From positions 1 through 6,993 of the forward strand of contig JBFOMB010000016.1 of assembly GCA_040830545.1 (NCBI GenBank): a stretch of 6,993 nucleotides of DNA. The letters are read 5' to 3'. The DNA comes from HXMU1420-2 sp040830545 (lineage in GTDB: Bacteria > Pseudomonadota > Alphaproteobacteria > Rhodobacterales > Rhodobacteraceae). A program made the position numbers and the translations under genes. The notes below the pieces were generated by a model, which was given only the letters and a program-made list of their open reading frames with translations, made no database searches and was not told the DNA's origin. Shown one piece after another: positions 1-6,546 of the stretch (its first letter is position 1; each line of letters starts with the position of its first letter).

Positions 1-498
1 GCCCGCCGGCGTTTTCAACGCCTGCGCCAGCAGTTTCTGACCCGCAGCGTGATCCAGCCCCGGGCCGACAATCCCATCCGCGATCAACGTCCCTGTGGCC
101 AGAACCACATCTGACTGCGTGTCAAACAACGCCTCGACCTGCTCCAGGTAATCCGGCGCCATCAGGAAATCATCGTCCAGGAACAACAGCAGGTCCTGCG
201 CGTCCAACGCGTTCAAGATCCTATTGCGCTGACGAGCGGCCCCCTTGGCACTGATCAGTACCCGAACGGGAAACGGCAAATCCAACCGCTCTACGTCTCC
301 TGCATCCGCAAAATCCGATACACATACCAGAACCAGATCTGGCAAGCGCGTCTGGTCAGCAATCTTTTGTACCGTTTCGGTCAGAATATGCGCGCGTGAC
401 GCACTGGGAATGCCCACAACAACCCGCTGTGTTTCGTTTTCACCAGCCCCAACTACAGATGTCGGGCGGGTCAGGTGTTCGCCAACTTGGATATTCAT
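1..498 (-). CDS. Family 2 glycosyltransferase, N-terminal part (truncated by window edge)
   Basis: The first 166 residues of a GT-A fold glycosyltransferase; the frame is still open at base 1, so the C-terminus lies outside the window. After a ~25-residue leader comes the usual first strand and helix (RVVVGIPSASR, residues 25-35), then a GAARQRNRILN stretch (86-96). The metal and nucleotide-sugar binding DxD-type motif follows in FLDDDF (106-111, Asp108-110). The family uses nucleotide-diphospho sugars to extend a glycan chain, usually at the inner membrane face. The start is the ATG at 498: it has a GAGGG ribosome binding site about 7 bases upstream, and that site overlaps the stop codon of the preceding sugar transferase, which suggests translational coupling. 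The neighbour points to exopolysaccharide assembly. The sugar donor and acceptor cannot be read from this fragment. GT2 membership is fairly certain; the pathway is inferred. Confidence 0.88.
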   Translation of the reverse strand, partial: MNIQVGEHLTRPTSVVGAGENETQRVVVGIPSASRAHILTETVQKIADQTRLPDLVLVCVSDFADAGDVERLDLPFPVRVLISAKGAARQRNRILNALDAQDLLLFLDDDFLMAPDYLEQVEALFDTQSDVVLATGTLIADGIVGPGLDHAAGQKLLAQALKTPAG

Positions 499-508
499 AA
501 CTTGACCC

Positions 509-1231
509 TCAGACGGCGCCGCGTCCAACCAGAACCACACCAACTGTGCGTGCCACGATCCGCAAATCCTGCCACATCGACCAGCTGCGCACATAAGACA
601 CATCCAATGCCACACGACGTTCATAAGTCGTGTCGCTGCGACCGCTGACTTGCCAGATGCCGGTTATGCCCGGGCGGACCGAGGAATAATCGGCAAAGTG
701 CGCACCGTATCTTTCGACTTCAGCCCGTGTGACCGGGCGTGGGCCCACAATCGACATGTCCCCGCGCAGAACGTTCCAGAACTGCGGCAACTCGTCGAGA
801 CTGGTGGCCCGCAGGAAGTACCCGACCCGATCCACACGCGGATCGCGTTCCAGTTTGCGCTGGGTTTCCCATTCGTCGCGAACAATCGGGTCAATCTGCA
901 ACCAGGCGTCCAGGTCCGGTTGACTGTTGGGTCGCATGGTACGGAACTTCAGGCACTTGAATGTGCGTCCGCCCTGCCCGACCCGCTCGTGGGCGAACAG
1001 TACCGGGCCATTTCCGCTGGCCCGGATCGCAATCACAACCGCCAACATGACCGGGGCCAACAGGATCAGGCAAACGGCCGCAAAAACCTTGTCAAAAAGA
1101 AACTTGGCCACAGGCATCGGTTGACCCTTGCGAACCCAGTAGATTCCTTCGGGTAACAACGTGGCATCGTTGCCAATCGTTACATTCAGCGTCCCGTCCG
1201 GACGCCGCACAGGCTGTGTCGTATCCAACAT
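509..1231 (-). CDS. ExoY-like polyprenyl-phosphate hexose-1-phosphate transferase (bacterial sugar transferase)
   Basis: This 240-residue membrane enzyme belongs to the family that moves a hexose-1-phosphate from UDP-sugar to undecaprenyl phosphate, the first step of exopolysaccharide repeat-unit synthesis. A hydrophobic segment (about 46-69) is followed by FKCLKFRTM (91-99), the catalytic Asp-Glu in SLDELPQFWNVLRG (144-157, D146/E147), MSIVGPRP (159-166) and RPGITGIWQVSGR (186-198). Length and overall pattern resemble rhizobial ExoY (about 226 residues), not the long WcaJ/WbaP type with extra N-terminal helices. The ATG at 1231 is preferred because GGGGGAAG lies about 3 bases upstream. In-frame ATGs at 1285 and 1378 would add 18 or 49 residues, but they add no recognisable family sequence. 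The GT2 gene follows after 10 bp, so the two form an operon. The exact sugar (galactose or glucose) cannot be decided. Confidence 0.93.
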   Translation of the reverse strand: MLDTTQPVRRPDGTLNVTIGNDATLLPEGIYWVRKGQPMPVAKFLFDKVFAAVCLILLAPVMLAVVIAIRASGNGPVLFAHERVGQGGRTFKCLKFRTMRPNSQPDLDAWLQIDPIVRDEWETQRKLERDPRVDRVGYFLRATSLDELPQFWNVLRGDMSIVGPRPVTRAEVERYGAHFADYSSVRPGITGIWQVSGRSDTTYERRVALDVSYVRSWSMWQDLRIVARTVGVVLVGRGAV

Positions 1232-1427
1232 GTCTTCCCCCAGATGCGCAGAGCAGCGCAACAAAGTATGACCAAGAAAAGACATATTCCTGCCCCGATT
1301 GGCGCGTGCAAATTTGGAAACACAGCGTTCACAGGTCGTGAACGGGGGCACCTCACGAGGACGGGAGTCTGCTGACACTTGTATGGCCCAGGCGTCAGTT
1401 TTTTCGGTGATTTCTGTCTGCGCATCT

Positions 1428-1440
1428 GTCGTGCCACGAC
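1428..1440. promoter_or_regulatory. 13-bp perfect dyad, candidate operator on the exopolysaccharide side
   Basis: GTCGTG and CACGAC arms flank a single central C. The dyad lies about 200 bases upstream of the sugar transferase start and next to the AT-rich tract at 1445-1470, a plausible place for a regulator to bind. Dyads of this size also occur by chance in GC-rich DNA, and no specific regulator is recognised. Confidence 0.3.
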
Positions 1441-1444
1441 CCGA

Positions 1445-1470
1445 AACTCAAATTTTTCTATATTTTTCAA
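1445..1470 (-). promoter_or_regulatory. AT-rich tract, possible promoter or regulator site for the exopolysaccharide genes
   Basis: A strongly AT-rich stretch in otherwise GC-rich DNA. Read on the minus strand it contains TATAGA (1457-1462), a fair -10 hexamer, but no good -35 hexamer at 16-18 bases. It would give a leader of over 200 bases for the sugar transferase mRNA. AT-rich TATA-containing sites upstream of exo genes are typical targets of MucR/Ros-type zinc-finger regulators in alphaproteobacteria, but nothing here proves such binding. Confidence 0.3.
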
Positions 1471-1699
1471 CATCCAAAACGGTTTCGAGCGCGGCGAACG
1501 GTTTCACGCGCAGGCAATGCTGTGCGTCGTTGCATCGATCCCCCCGTCCAGCTGTTCATAAAGATTTGCGGGACGAGCCAACGCGATTCCTGCGGTACAC
1601 TCGGATTTCCACCCTGTTGCCGCATCCGGAACAATGCGCATTCGAGGACGGGATTAGGACACGATTTGAAGGGTCTGACCTCAATTCGCTGCCTCAAAA

Positions 1700-1705
1700 T
1701 TGACA
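1700..1705 (+). promoter_or_regulatory. Possible -35 hexamer (TTGACA) for the NRPS-type operon
   Basis: A perfect TTGACA lies 72 bases before the proposed start codon at 1778. No recognisable TATAAT-like hexamer follows at 16-18 bases, so this is at best half a promoter, and alternatively a chance match. Confidence 0.25.
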
Positions 1706-1736
1706 CAACACATCGGAACGCAAACGGTCTGCCAAA

Positions 1737-1749
1737 GCCTGTCACAGGC
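1737..1749 (+). promoter_or_regulatory. 13-bp perfect dyad just upstream of the NRPS-type gene
   Basis: GCCTGT and ACAGGC arms surround a central C, ending 28 bases before the start codon and just before the purine-rich ribosome binding region. Because the loop would be one base, it is more likely a DNA operator than a stable RNA hairpin. It does not fit a lux-box: the CTG/CAG half-sites are too close together. The role is unknown. Confidence 0.35.
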
Positions 1750-1777
1750 CCGAAGACGAAGAAGAAAGAGACAGCGA

Positions 1778-4279
1778 ATGCAGATCAGCGAAATCCGTTC
1801 CGATGTGATTGCAGAGTTTCCCGCTTCAGCCTCGCAACGGCGGTTCTGGTATCTTCACCAGTTGGACCCGCAATCCGTGGCCAGCAATATTGCCGTGCAT
1901 TGGGACCTGCACGGTGCCTGCCCGGCCGAGCTGATTGAATCGGCGTTTCGCCAGATCATCGACCGACACGAAATTCTGCGGACCCGGTTCGAGGAACGCG
2001 GCGGTGTGCTATTTCAGCAGGTGGTCGAAAAAACCGATTTCCGGCTTAGCACTATAGACCTGCGCACGATCAGCGAAGATGACCACGATAGTCGCATTGC
2101 AGGGGTTGCTGCGGAATTGTCGAATCGCCCGTTCGATCTGGGCAAACCGGGTCACCTGCGTGTGGCACTGGTGCGGACGCATCAGGATTGCACCTCGATC
2201 CTGATTGCTGCGCATCATGCAGTGTTTGACGGCTATTCCATTGGTGTGATGGGGCACGAGCTGGGCACGATCCTTGCCGCCTCCCTGTCCGGTCAAACGG
2301 CGGAGTTGCCCGTTCTGCCCTTGCAATATGGTGATTTTTCGCGGTGGGAAGAGGCCTGCGCGGACAGCGGTGCACAGGACCAGAACCAAGCGTACTGGCA
2401 ACGGCAGTTGGGCGGAGCGCCGTATTTTCATCTGCCTTATGATCGTCCCGCAAAACCGTTGGGGAAACGCCCTTCGGGTCGCATCAACATTCCCCTGAAC
2501 GCGGATTTCCTGGACAGTCTGGAAACCACCGCGCGCGAATTTCAGACCAGCCCGTTTTCTGTGGGGGCCGCTGTCGCCGCTGCCGTTTTGCACCGGGTGA
2601 CGGGGGCAGAAGACATCTCGTTCGGGACAACCTATGCCGGGCGCGGTGAAGCGGAGTTGGAGAACCTGATCGGTGTCTTCGTCAACCCGGTCGTCCTGCG
2701 CATGGGTGTTGGGCCGGACAGCACGTTGACGGCGCTTGTGGACCAGGCAGCCGACACAGTGCGCCACGCGCTCGCGCATGGGGACTACCCGTTCGACCAG
2801 ATCGTGATGGACCAGAAACCGCCACGTGACGCGACGCGAACACCTTTGGTGTCCACCCTGTTTTCGCTGCAGCCCGTATTCCTGAAGGAACGCACCTACG
2901 GTCCGCTCAGCCTGCAATCCATTCCGTCGCGCACGCCTGCGATCACCCATGACATCGCGATCAACGTGACGGGTCGGGATGCCGGGTGGATGATCATGAT
3001 CGACTATGACGTCAGCCGGTTCAACCGCCGCACGGTCGAGGCGATTGGCCAACTTTTCAGCGACACGTTTGAATCGATGTTCCATCAGGCCAACCTGGTC
3101 CTGTCCGACCTGCCTTATGAACACCCGCAACCCGTGCGTCCCCGCACGATCACGCCGAAACCGGCATCGCAGGCTGCGCCCTTGCCGCAGTCGTCTGCAC
3201 AGGACGACACCATCGCACCGCGACTGCGACAGATCTGGGGTGAAATCCTGGACCGCGACCCATCCGCCTGTGACGGTGATTTCTTTGACCTTGGCGGTCA
3301 TTCCCTGATGGTACTGCGAATGTTGTCGCAAGTGGGCGAGGTGTTTGGCACCCGTCCCGGCATTGCGGATTTCCTGCAGTCCCCGACCTTGCAAGGGTTC
3401 AGCGCCATGATTGCCGGGCTGATCGCGCCACAGACGACCGATCCCGAGACCGACAAGGACGACCCATTTGAAATCATCTGGCTGAAAGACGGCCAGCCCG
3501 ACGCCCCGCTGGTCCTCTCGGTCAACCAACCCTTCCTCTACCACAACCTTGCCCGTCAGTTGGATGACGGCATAGCCTGCGCCAACCTGCATATCTGCGA
3601 CCCGGCCCCTTTGCGGCAAAGCCGCGATGCTGCGACGCTTGACCAGCTGGTCGATCAAGCGACGCGCCATGCGCTGGCATTGGCCGGGGACCGCCCGGTC
3701 ATGTTGCTGGGGCAATGCGTGGATGGCGTGATGGCCTATCGGATCGCACAAGCCATGGCCGAGGCTGGTCGTCCTGTAGACACGCTGGCCATGATCGACA
3801 GTTGGCGGCCCAAACAGCCCGTACAAATCAGTGGGATGAAACGGTTCCGCCTGCGGGCGCGGGCAAAGGCGCGGCGTGTGGCAAACTATGGTGGGTTGCT
3901 GCTGACGGGTCAGATGGGGTGGACAGAATTCCTGACAAAAAGCAGTCTGGGCAAATCCCTGCTGATGCGGACCGGCAAACTGGACCGGCCCACAGCGGCA
4001 GAGGATCAGGAATGGGAGGTCAACGGATACCTGCGTGACCTCGTTCTGACACGGGAATTCGACGCCTTCGAGGGGGACACGTTGATGTTTGCGCCCGCCA
4101 GCCAGACCCGCCGCGCTGTGACCGAGCGTTTTGGCTGGGCCGCACACCTGCCTGCGGATGTGCCGATCTACATGCTTGAGGGCTGGCACGAAGACGCCCT
4201 GCTGAAGAACGGCACGGCCCGCATAGCCGAGGTCATCCAGGCCCGCCTGAACCGGGCACAGCGGCGTCTGGCGGCCTGA
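1778..4279 (+). CDS. NRPS-type protein: condensation - carrier (PCP) - thioesterase, no adenylation domain
   Basis: This 833-residue cytosolic protein has three domains in order. The condensation domain (about 8-445) shows all seven core motifs: SASQRRFWYL, RHEILRTRF, the active-site HHAVFDG (146-152), YGDFSRW, IGVFVNPVVLR, HGDYPFDQIV and RDATRTPL. A Pro-rich linker (about 449-473) leads to a carrier domain (about 477-546) with DLGGHSL, whose Ser509 is the phosphopantetheine site. The C-terminal part (about 562-833) is an alpha/beta-hydrolase thioesterase with nucleophile elbow GQCVDG (Cys647), Asp674 in MIDSW and His804 in EGWHEDALL, a Cys-Asp-His triad instead of Ser-Asp-His. No adenylation core motif occurs anywhere, so the amino-acyl group must come from a separate enzyme or thioester. 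The likely role is joining an acyl or aminoacyl group to a carrier-bound amine and releasing it. The start at 1778 has AAAGAGA about 6-7 bases upstream; an ATG at 1700 would add 26 mostly basic residues before the condensation domain. The phosphopantetheinyl transferase gene follows after 6 bp. Domain calls are firm; the product is unknown. Confidence 0.93.
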   Translation: MQISEIRSDVIAEFPASASQRRFWYLHQLDPQSVASNIAVHWDLHGACPAELIESAFRQIIDRHEILRTRFEERGGVLFQQVVEKTDFRLSTIDLRTISEDDHDSRIAGVAAELSNRPFDLGKPGHLRVALVRTHQDCTSILIAAHHAVFDGYSIGVMGHELGTILAASLSGQTAELPVLPLQYGDFSRWEEACADSGAQDQNQAYWQRQLGGAPYFHLPYDRPAKPLGKRPSGRINIPLNADFLDSLETTAREFQTSPFSVGAAVAAAVLHRVTGAEDISFGTTYAGRGEAELENLIGVFVNPVVLRMGVGPDSTLTALVDQAADTVRHALAHGDYPFDQIVMDQKPPRDATRTPLVSTLFSLQPVFLKERTYGPLSLQSIPSRTPAITHDIAINVTGRDAGWMIMIDYDVSRFNRRTVEAIGQLFSDTFESMFHQANLVLSDLPYEHPQPVRPRTITPKPASQAAPLPQSSAQDDTIAPRLRQIWGEILDRDPSACDGDFFDLGGHSLMVLRMLSQVGEVFGTRPGIADFLQSPTLQGFSAMIAGLIAPQTTDPETDKDDPFEIIWLKDGQPDAPLVLSVNQPFLYHNLARQLDDGIACANLHICDPAPLRQSRDAATLDQLVDQATRHALALAGDRPVMLLGQCVDGVMAYRIAQAMAEAGRPVDTLAMIDSWRPKQPVQISGMKRFRLRARAKARRVANYGGLLLTGQMGWTEFLTKSSLGKSLLMRTGKLDRPTAAEDQEWEVNGYLRDLVLTREFDAFEGDTLMFAPASQTRRAVTERFGWAAHLPADVPIYMLEGWHEDALLKNGTARIAEVIQARLNRAQRRLAA

Positions 4280-4285
4280 GCCGGC

Positions 4286-5014
4286 GTGCCTGGGACAGTG
4301 CGCGTTGACATCTGGGCCTGGGCGCTGACCGGCGACCCGGCCCGGCAATCATGGTTCGCGTCCCTCCTGTCAGCGGACGAAACCCAACGCGCGGGCCGGT
4401 TCGTGCGCCCGCGGGACCGCACTCATTTCGTGGCAGCACGGGGTCGTTTGCGGGAAATCCTGTCTAGCTATGCCGGGACCGCACCTGAGGCACTGCGCAT
4501 CGACACCACCGCCAAATCCAAGCCTGTTCTGACGGATGGCCCCGCCTTCAACCTGTCCCATTCCGGTGGGTATGCCGTTCTGGCCGTGGCACCGGATCAC
4601 ACAGAAACCGACCTGCCACTGGGCATCGACATCGAAGCCCCGCGCGCGGTTGAACCACAGCTTGCCGAACTTTCCTTCTCCGCGACCGAACAGGCGCAGA
4701 TCGCTGCACATTCAGAACCTGAATGGACCAACGCCTTCTTCCGCTGCTGGACGCGGAAAGAGGCTGTGATCAAGGCGCTTGGCACAGGGCTGTACACCGA
4801 TCTGAGCAGTTTTGATGTCACGCTGCGCGCCGATGACCCGGTTGCAGTGACCCGCACGGGACCGGACCTCCCGACGCCTGCCAACTGGCGACTTTTCCAT
4901 TTCGACATGGGGCCCGGCATTCCCGGCGCGTTGGCCTGCATCACGACTGCTCAGGATATTGACATCAACGTCTGCGACGCGCCGGATTCTGTCCGCCCGG
5001 TCTTTCGTTTCTGA
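4286..5014 (+). CDS. Sfp-type 4'-phosphopantetheinyl transferase
   Basis: This 242-residue enzyme transfers the phosphopantetheine arm of coenzyme A to a carrier-protein serine. It shows FNLSHSGGYAVLAV (88-101), the Mg-binding GIDIE (113-117, D115 and E117) and WTRKEAVIKALGTGL (155-169, with E159 the third metal ligand and the Lys-Glu pair of the family). The N-terminal pseudo-repeat half is present, so it is the two-lobed Sfp type, not the short AcpS type. The start is a GTG six bases after the NRPS-type stop; a second GTG at 4298 would give 238 residues. Neither has a strong ribosome binding site, and expression probably depends on translation of the upstream gene. The obvious substrate is Ser509 of the neighbouring carrier domain, though Sfp-type enzymes are often promiscuous and may serve other carriers in the cell. 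Confidence 0.93.
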   Translation: MPGTVRVDIWAWALTGDPARQSWFASLLSADETQRAGRFVRPRDRTHFVAARGRLREILSSYAGTAPEALRIDTTAKSKPVLTDGPAFNLSHSGGYAVLAVAPDHTETDLPLGIDIEAPRAVEPQLAELSFSATEQAQIAAHSEPEWTNAFFRCWTRKEAVIKALGTGLYTDLSSFDVTLRADDPVAVTRTGPDLPTPANWRLFHFDMGPGIPGALACITTAQDIDINVCDAPDSVRPVFRF

Positions 5015-5057
5015 TCGAATCCCCTATGCTGAATATAAGACGGCAAGGGAAGAACGC

Positions 5058-5534
5058 ATGTCCCAGGACATCGACTATGGAAACCTGATGCACGAGGCCA
5101 TGCGTGGCCTGATCCGAAAGGTTTTGACCGACATATCGGAAAACGGTCTGCCCGGTGCGCATCATTTCTTCATCACCTTTGATACGGACCATCCCGATGC
5201 CGAACTGGCGGACTGGTTGTCCGACCGTTACCCGGGCGAAATGACCGTGGTCATGCAGCACTGGTTCGACAATCTGGACGTGACCGAGGACGGGTTTTCC
5301 GTCACGCTGAATTTCGGCAACCGGCCCGAGCCGCTGTATATCCCGTTTGATGCGATCAAAACCTTTGTCGATCCCTCCGTTGAATTCGGCCTGCGGTTCG
5401 AAACGGCTGAAGATGAGGACGAGGAGGAAACGCCAGTTGTCGACCCGAATCCGGTGGCGGAACTGATCGACGTGGCCGAGGATCAACAGCAGACCGACGC
5501 AGAAATCGTGTCGCTGGACAGTTTCCGCAAGTAA
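5058..5534 (+). CDS. sspB: SspB family ClpXP adaptor protein
   Basis: This 158-residue adaptor delivers ssrA-tagged and other substrates to the ClpXP protease. The N-terminal helix (IDYGNLMHEAMRGLIRKVL, 5-23) and the strand region (AHHFFITFDTDHP, 34-46; Asp-Trp-Leu at 52-54; MTVVMQHWFDNL, 62-73; PLYIPFDAIKTFVDPSVEFGL, split around 92-112) match the alphaproteobacterial SspB fold. A flexible acidic linker (about 115-147) leads to a C-terminal EIVSLDSFRK, the tail by which SspB docks on the ClpX N-domain. The ATG at 5058 follows AAGGGA at good spacing. It lies 43 bp after the phosphopantetheinyl transferase gene. That gap holds TATGCT (5025-5030) and TATAAG (5034-5039) as possible -10 elements, so sspB, a housekeeping gene, may have its own promoter and need not belong to the NRPS unit. 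Confidence 0.93.
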   Translation: MSQDIDYGNLMHEAMRGLIRKVLTDISENGLPGAHHFFITFDTDHPDAELADWLSDRYPGEMTVVMQHWFDNLDVTEDGFSVTLNFGNRPEPLYIPFDAIKTFVDPSVEFGLRFETAEDEDEEETPVVDPNPVAELIDVAEDQQQTDAEIVSLDSFRK

Positions 5535-5541
5535 GCGCTTA
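5532..5541. other. 10-bp palindrome holding the stop codons of two convergent genes
   Basis: The perfect palindrome TAAGCGCTTA contains the sspB stop (5532-5534) and, on the other strand, the stop of the nuclease-family gene (5539-5541), leaving 4 bp between the coding regions. There is no loop and no flanking T-run, so it is not a convincing factor-independent terminator; transcripts probably overlap or end by Rho. Confidence 0.5.
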
Positions 5542-6537
5542 AATCTCGATATCCAATGTCACCGGAAAGTGGTCAGACGCGGAAAGCAACGCGCCCCGCA
5601 ATTCTTCGTCCCGCCAACAAGCGGCATCGTTAAATGGATGCCAGATGCGCCAGGCCGGGCGACGTGACATCAAATCGGGCGAGATCATCACATAGTCCAG
5701 CAACGCCTGCAGATAAGTCTGCTGTGGGTGCATTAGAAACCGCGCCGTTGTGTGCATCGCGGGTAATCGCCGCTGCAAGGCCTGCCGCGCATGCGGATCA
5801 TAGAGGTCGTCGCCCATGATGATCTCGACCGACGAACGTCCAAACAGGTTTTCGTATTCGTCCAGTCCCGGACCATCGTTCAGATCACCCAGCAGAATCA
5901 GCCCATCCCCCTGCTCCAGATGATGTTCCACCCGACGGCGCAACCAGATCGCTTGCGCCAATTGCTTGCGCCGGTTCGCGATGGAGCGCCGCATGACCTC
6001 GTCCCGCGTGGTCGCACCATGAGGGGCCTTGGATTTCAGATGGGCACCGATCACACGCAAGGCGGTACCTTTTGCCGTACGTATCGCTAACTCCAATGGC
6101 GGTTTCGAAAACCTCACCTTGTCCTCGGTCGCATCGACATCCAGGTCGATCCTGAAATCCTGATCAAACCGAGGGGCTGCGCCGCTTACATCACCCACCG
6201 GGTCGTGACGGACCTCCATCCGCTCCGGGTCGTAGAGCAGAGCGATTTCCTGTTGCGTGTCGTTCAGGAACCCGGTCTGCACCTCTCGCGTGCGCAGATC
6301 GTAGGCGGTGGCAAAGTTCGCCAAAGCCTGTTCGGTGTGGCGTTTGCGCGACCCATCCGGGGCCTCGATCACCATGACAGCGTCACAGTCGAGCGTGCGG
6401 AAAACATGCCCCAATGCATCAGCCTGAGCCAGACGGGTCACATCGCGGCGACCGGACCACTCATTATCGCGGATCAGCGTGTCATCCGGCCCGAACAGGT
6501 TTGTGAACCATTCCACATTGTAGGCCGCAATCCGCAT
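5539..6537 (-). CDS. Endonuclease/exonuclease/phosphatase family protein
   Basis: This 332-residue metal-dependent phosphoesterase belongs to the DNase I-like superfamily. The catalytic motifs appear in order: AYNVEWF (5-11, Asn7), VIEAPD (56-61, Glu58 for Mg), GAHLKSK (164-170, His166), LLGDLND (215-221, Asp218 and Asn220), LDYVMISP (280-287) and SASDHFPV (319-326, the Asp322-His323 pair). All expected catalytic residues are present, so it should be active. Members cleave nucleic acids, phospholipids or phosphoinositides, and the substrate cannot be read here. No signal peptide is visible. The ATG at 6537 has GAGG about 8 bases upstream, inside the TGAGG that also ends the DnaJ-domain gene, so the two genes are cotranscribed and probably coupled. 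Confidence 0.92.
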   Translation of the reverse strand: MRIAAYNVEWFTNLFGPDDTLIRDNEWSGRRDVTRLAQADALGHVFRTLDCDAVMVIEAPDGSRKRHTEQALANFATAYDLRTREVQTGFLNDTQQEIALLYDPERMEVRHDPVGDVSGAAPRFDQDFRIDLDVDATEDKVRFSKPPLELAIRTAKGTALRVIGAHLKSKAPHGATTRDEVMRRSIANRRKQLAQAIWLRRRVEHHLEQGDGLILLGDLNDGPGLDEYENLFGRSSVEIIMGDDLYDPHARQALQRRLPAMHTTARFLMHPQQTYLQALLDYVMISPDLMSRRPAWRIWHPFNDAACWRDEELRGALLSASDHFPVTLDIEI

Positions 6538-6546
6538 CTCTGAGCC

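Larger units (their letters stand above)
1232..1777. other. 546-bp divergent intergenic region between the exopolysaccharide pair and the NRPS-type gene
   Basis: No convincing gene was found. Frames open across it on either strand give Arg/Cys/Ser-rich translations with no recognisable motif, and there is no good start and ribosome binding site pair. It must hold the promoters for both flanking transcription units. Visible elements are an AT-rich tract at 1445-1470, a TATAGA hexamer on the minus strand (1457-1462), a TTGACA hexamer on the plus strand at 1700-1705, and two 13-bp perfect dyads (1428-1440 and 1737-1749). A small regulatory RNA cannot be excluded, but no hairpin followed by a T-run was seen. 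Confidence 0.6.

Noticed and set aside
8..22. Inverted repeat GGCGTT-TTC-AACGCC near the left edge
   Set aside because: It lies inside the glycosyltransferase coding region, has no T-run and is short enough to be chance.
1299..1703. 134-codon open frame on the plus strand in the intergenic region
   Set aside because: The translation shows no motif and is rich in Arg, Ser, Cys and Thr. It starts inside the 5' leader of the sugar transferase gene and has no clear ribosome binding site.
1467..1745. 92-codon open frame on the minus strand in the intergenic region
   Set aside because: No recognisable domain, no supporting ribosome binding site, and composition typical of a chance frame in GC-rich DNA.
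1737..1750. Possible lux-box (quorum-sensing operator)
   Set aside because: Lux-boxes are about 20 bp with CTG and CAG half-sites about ten bases apart; here they are only a few bases apart.
1700..1777. Upstream start for the NRPS-type protein at 1700
   Set aside because: The added 26 residues are mostly basic and precede the first condensation motif without family resemblance. The ATG at 1778 has a better ribosome binding site.
2009..4348. 779-codon open frame opposite the NRPS-type gene
   Set aside because: It is an antisense shadow caused by GC-rich codon bias. The plus-strand frame has complete condensation, carrier and thioesterase motifs, while this one has none.
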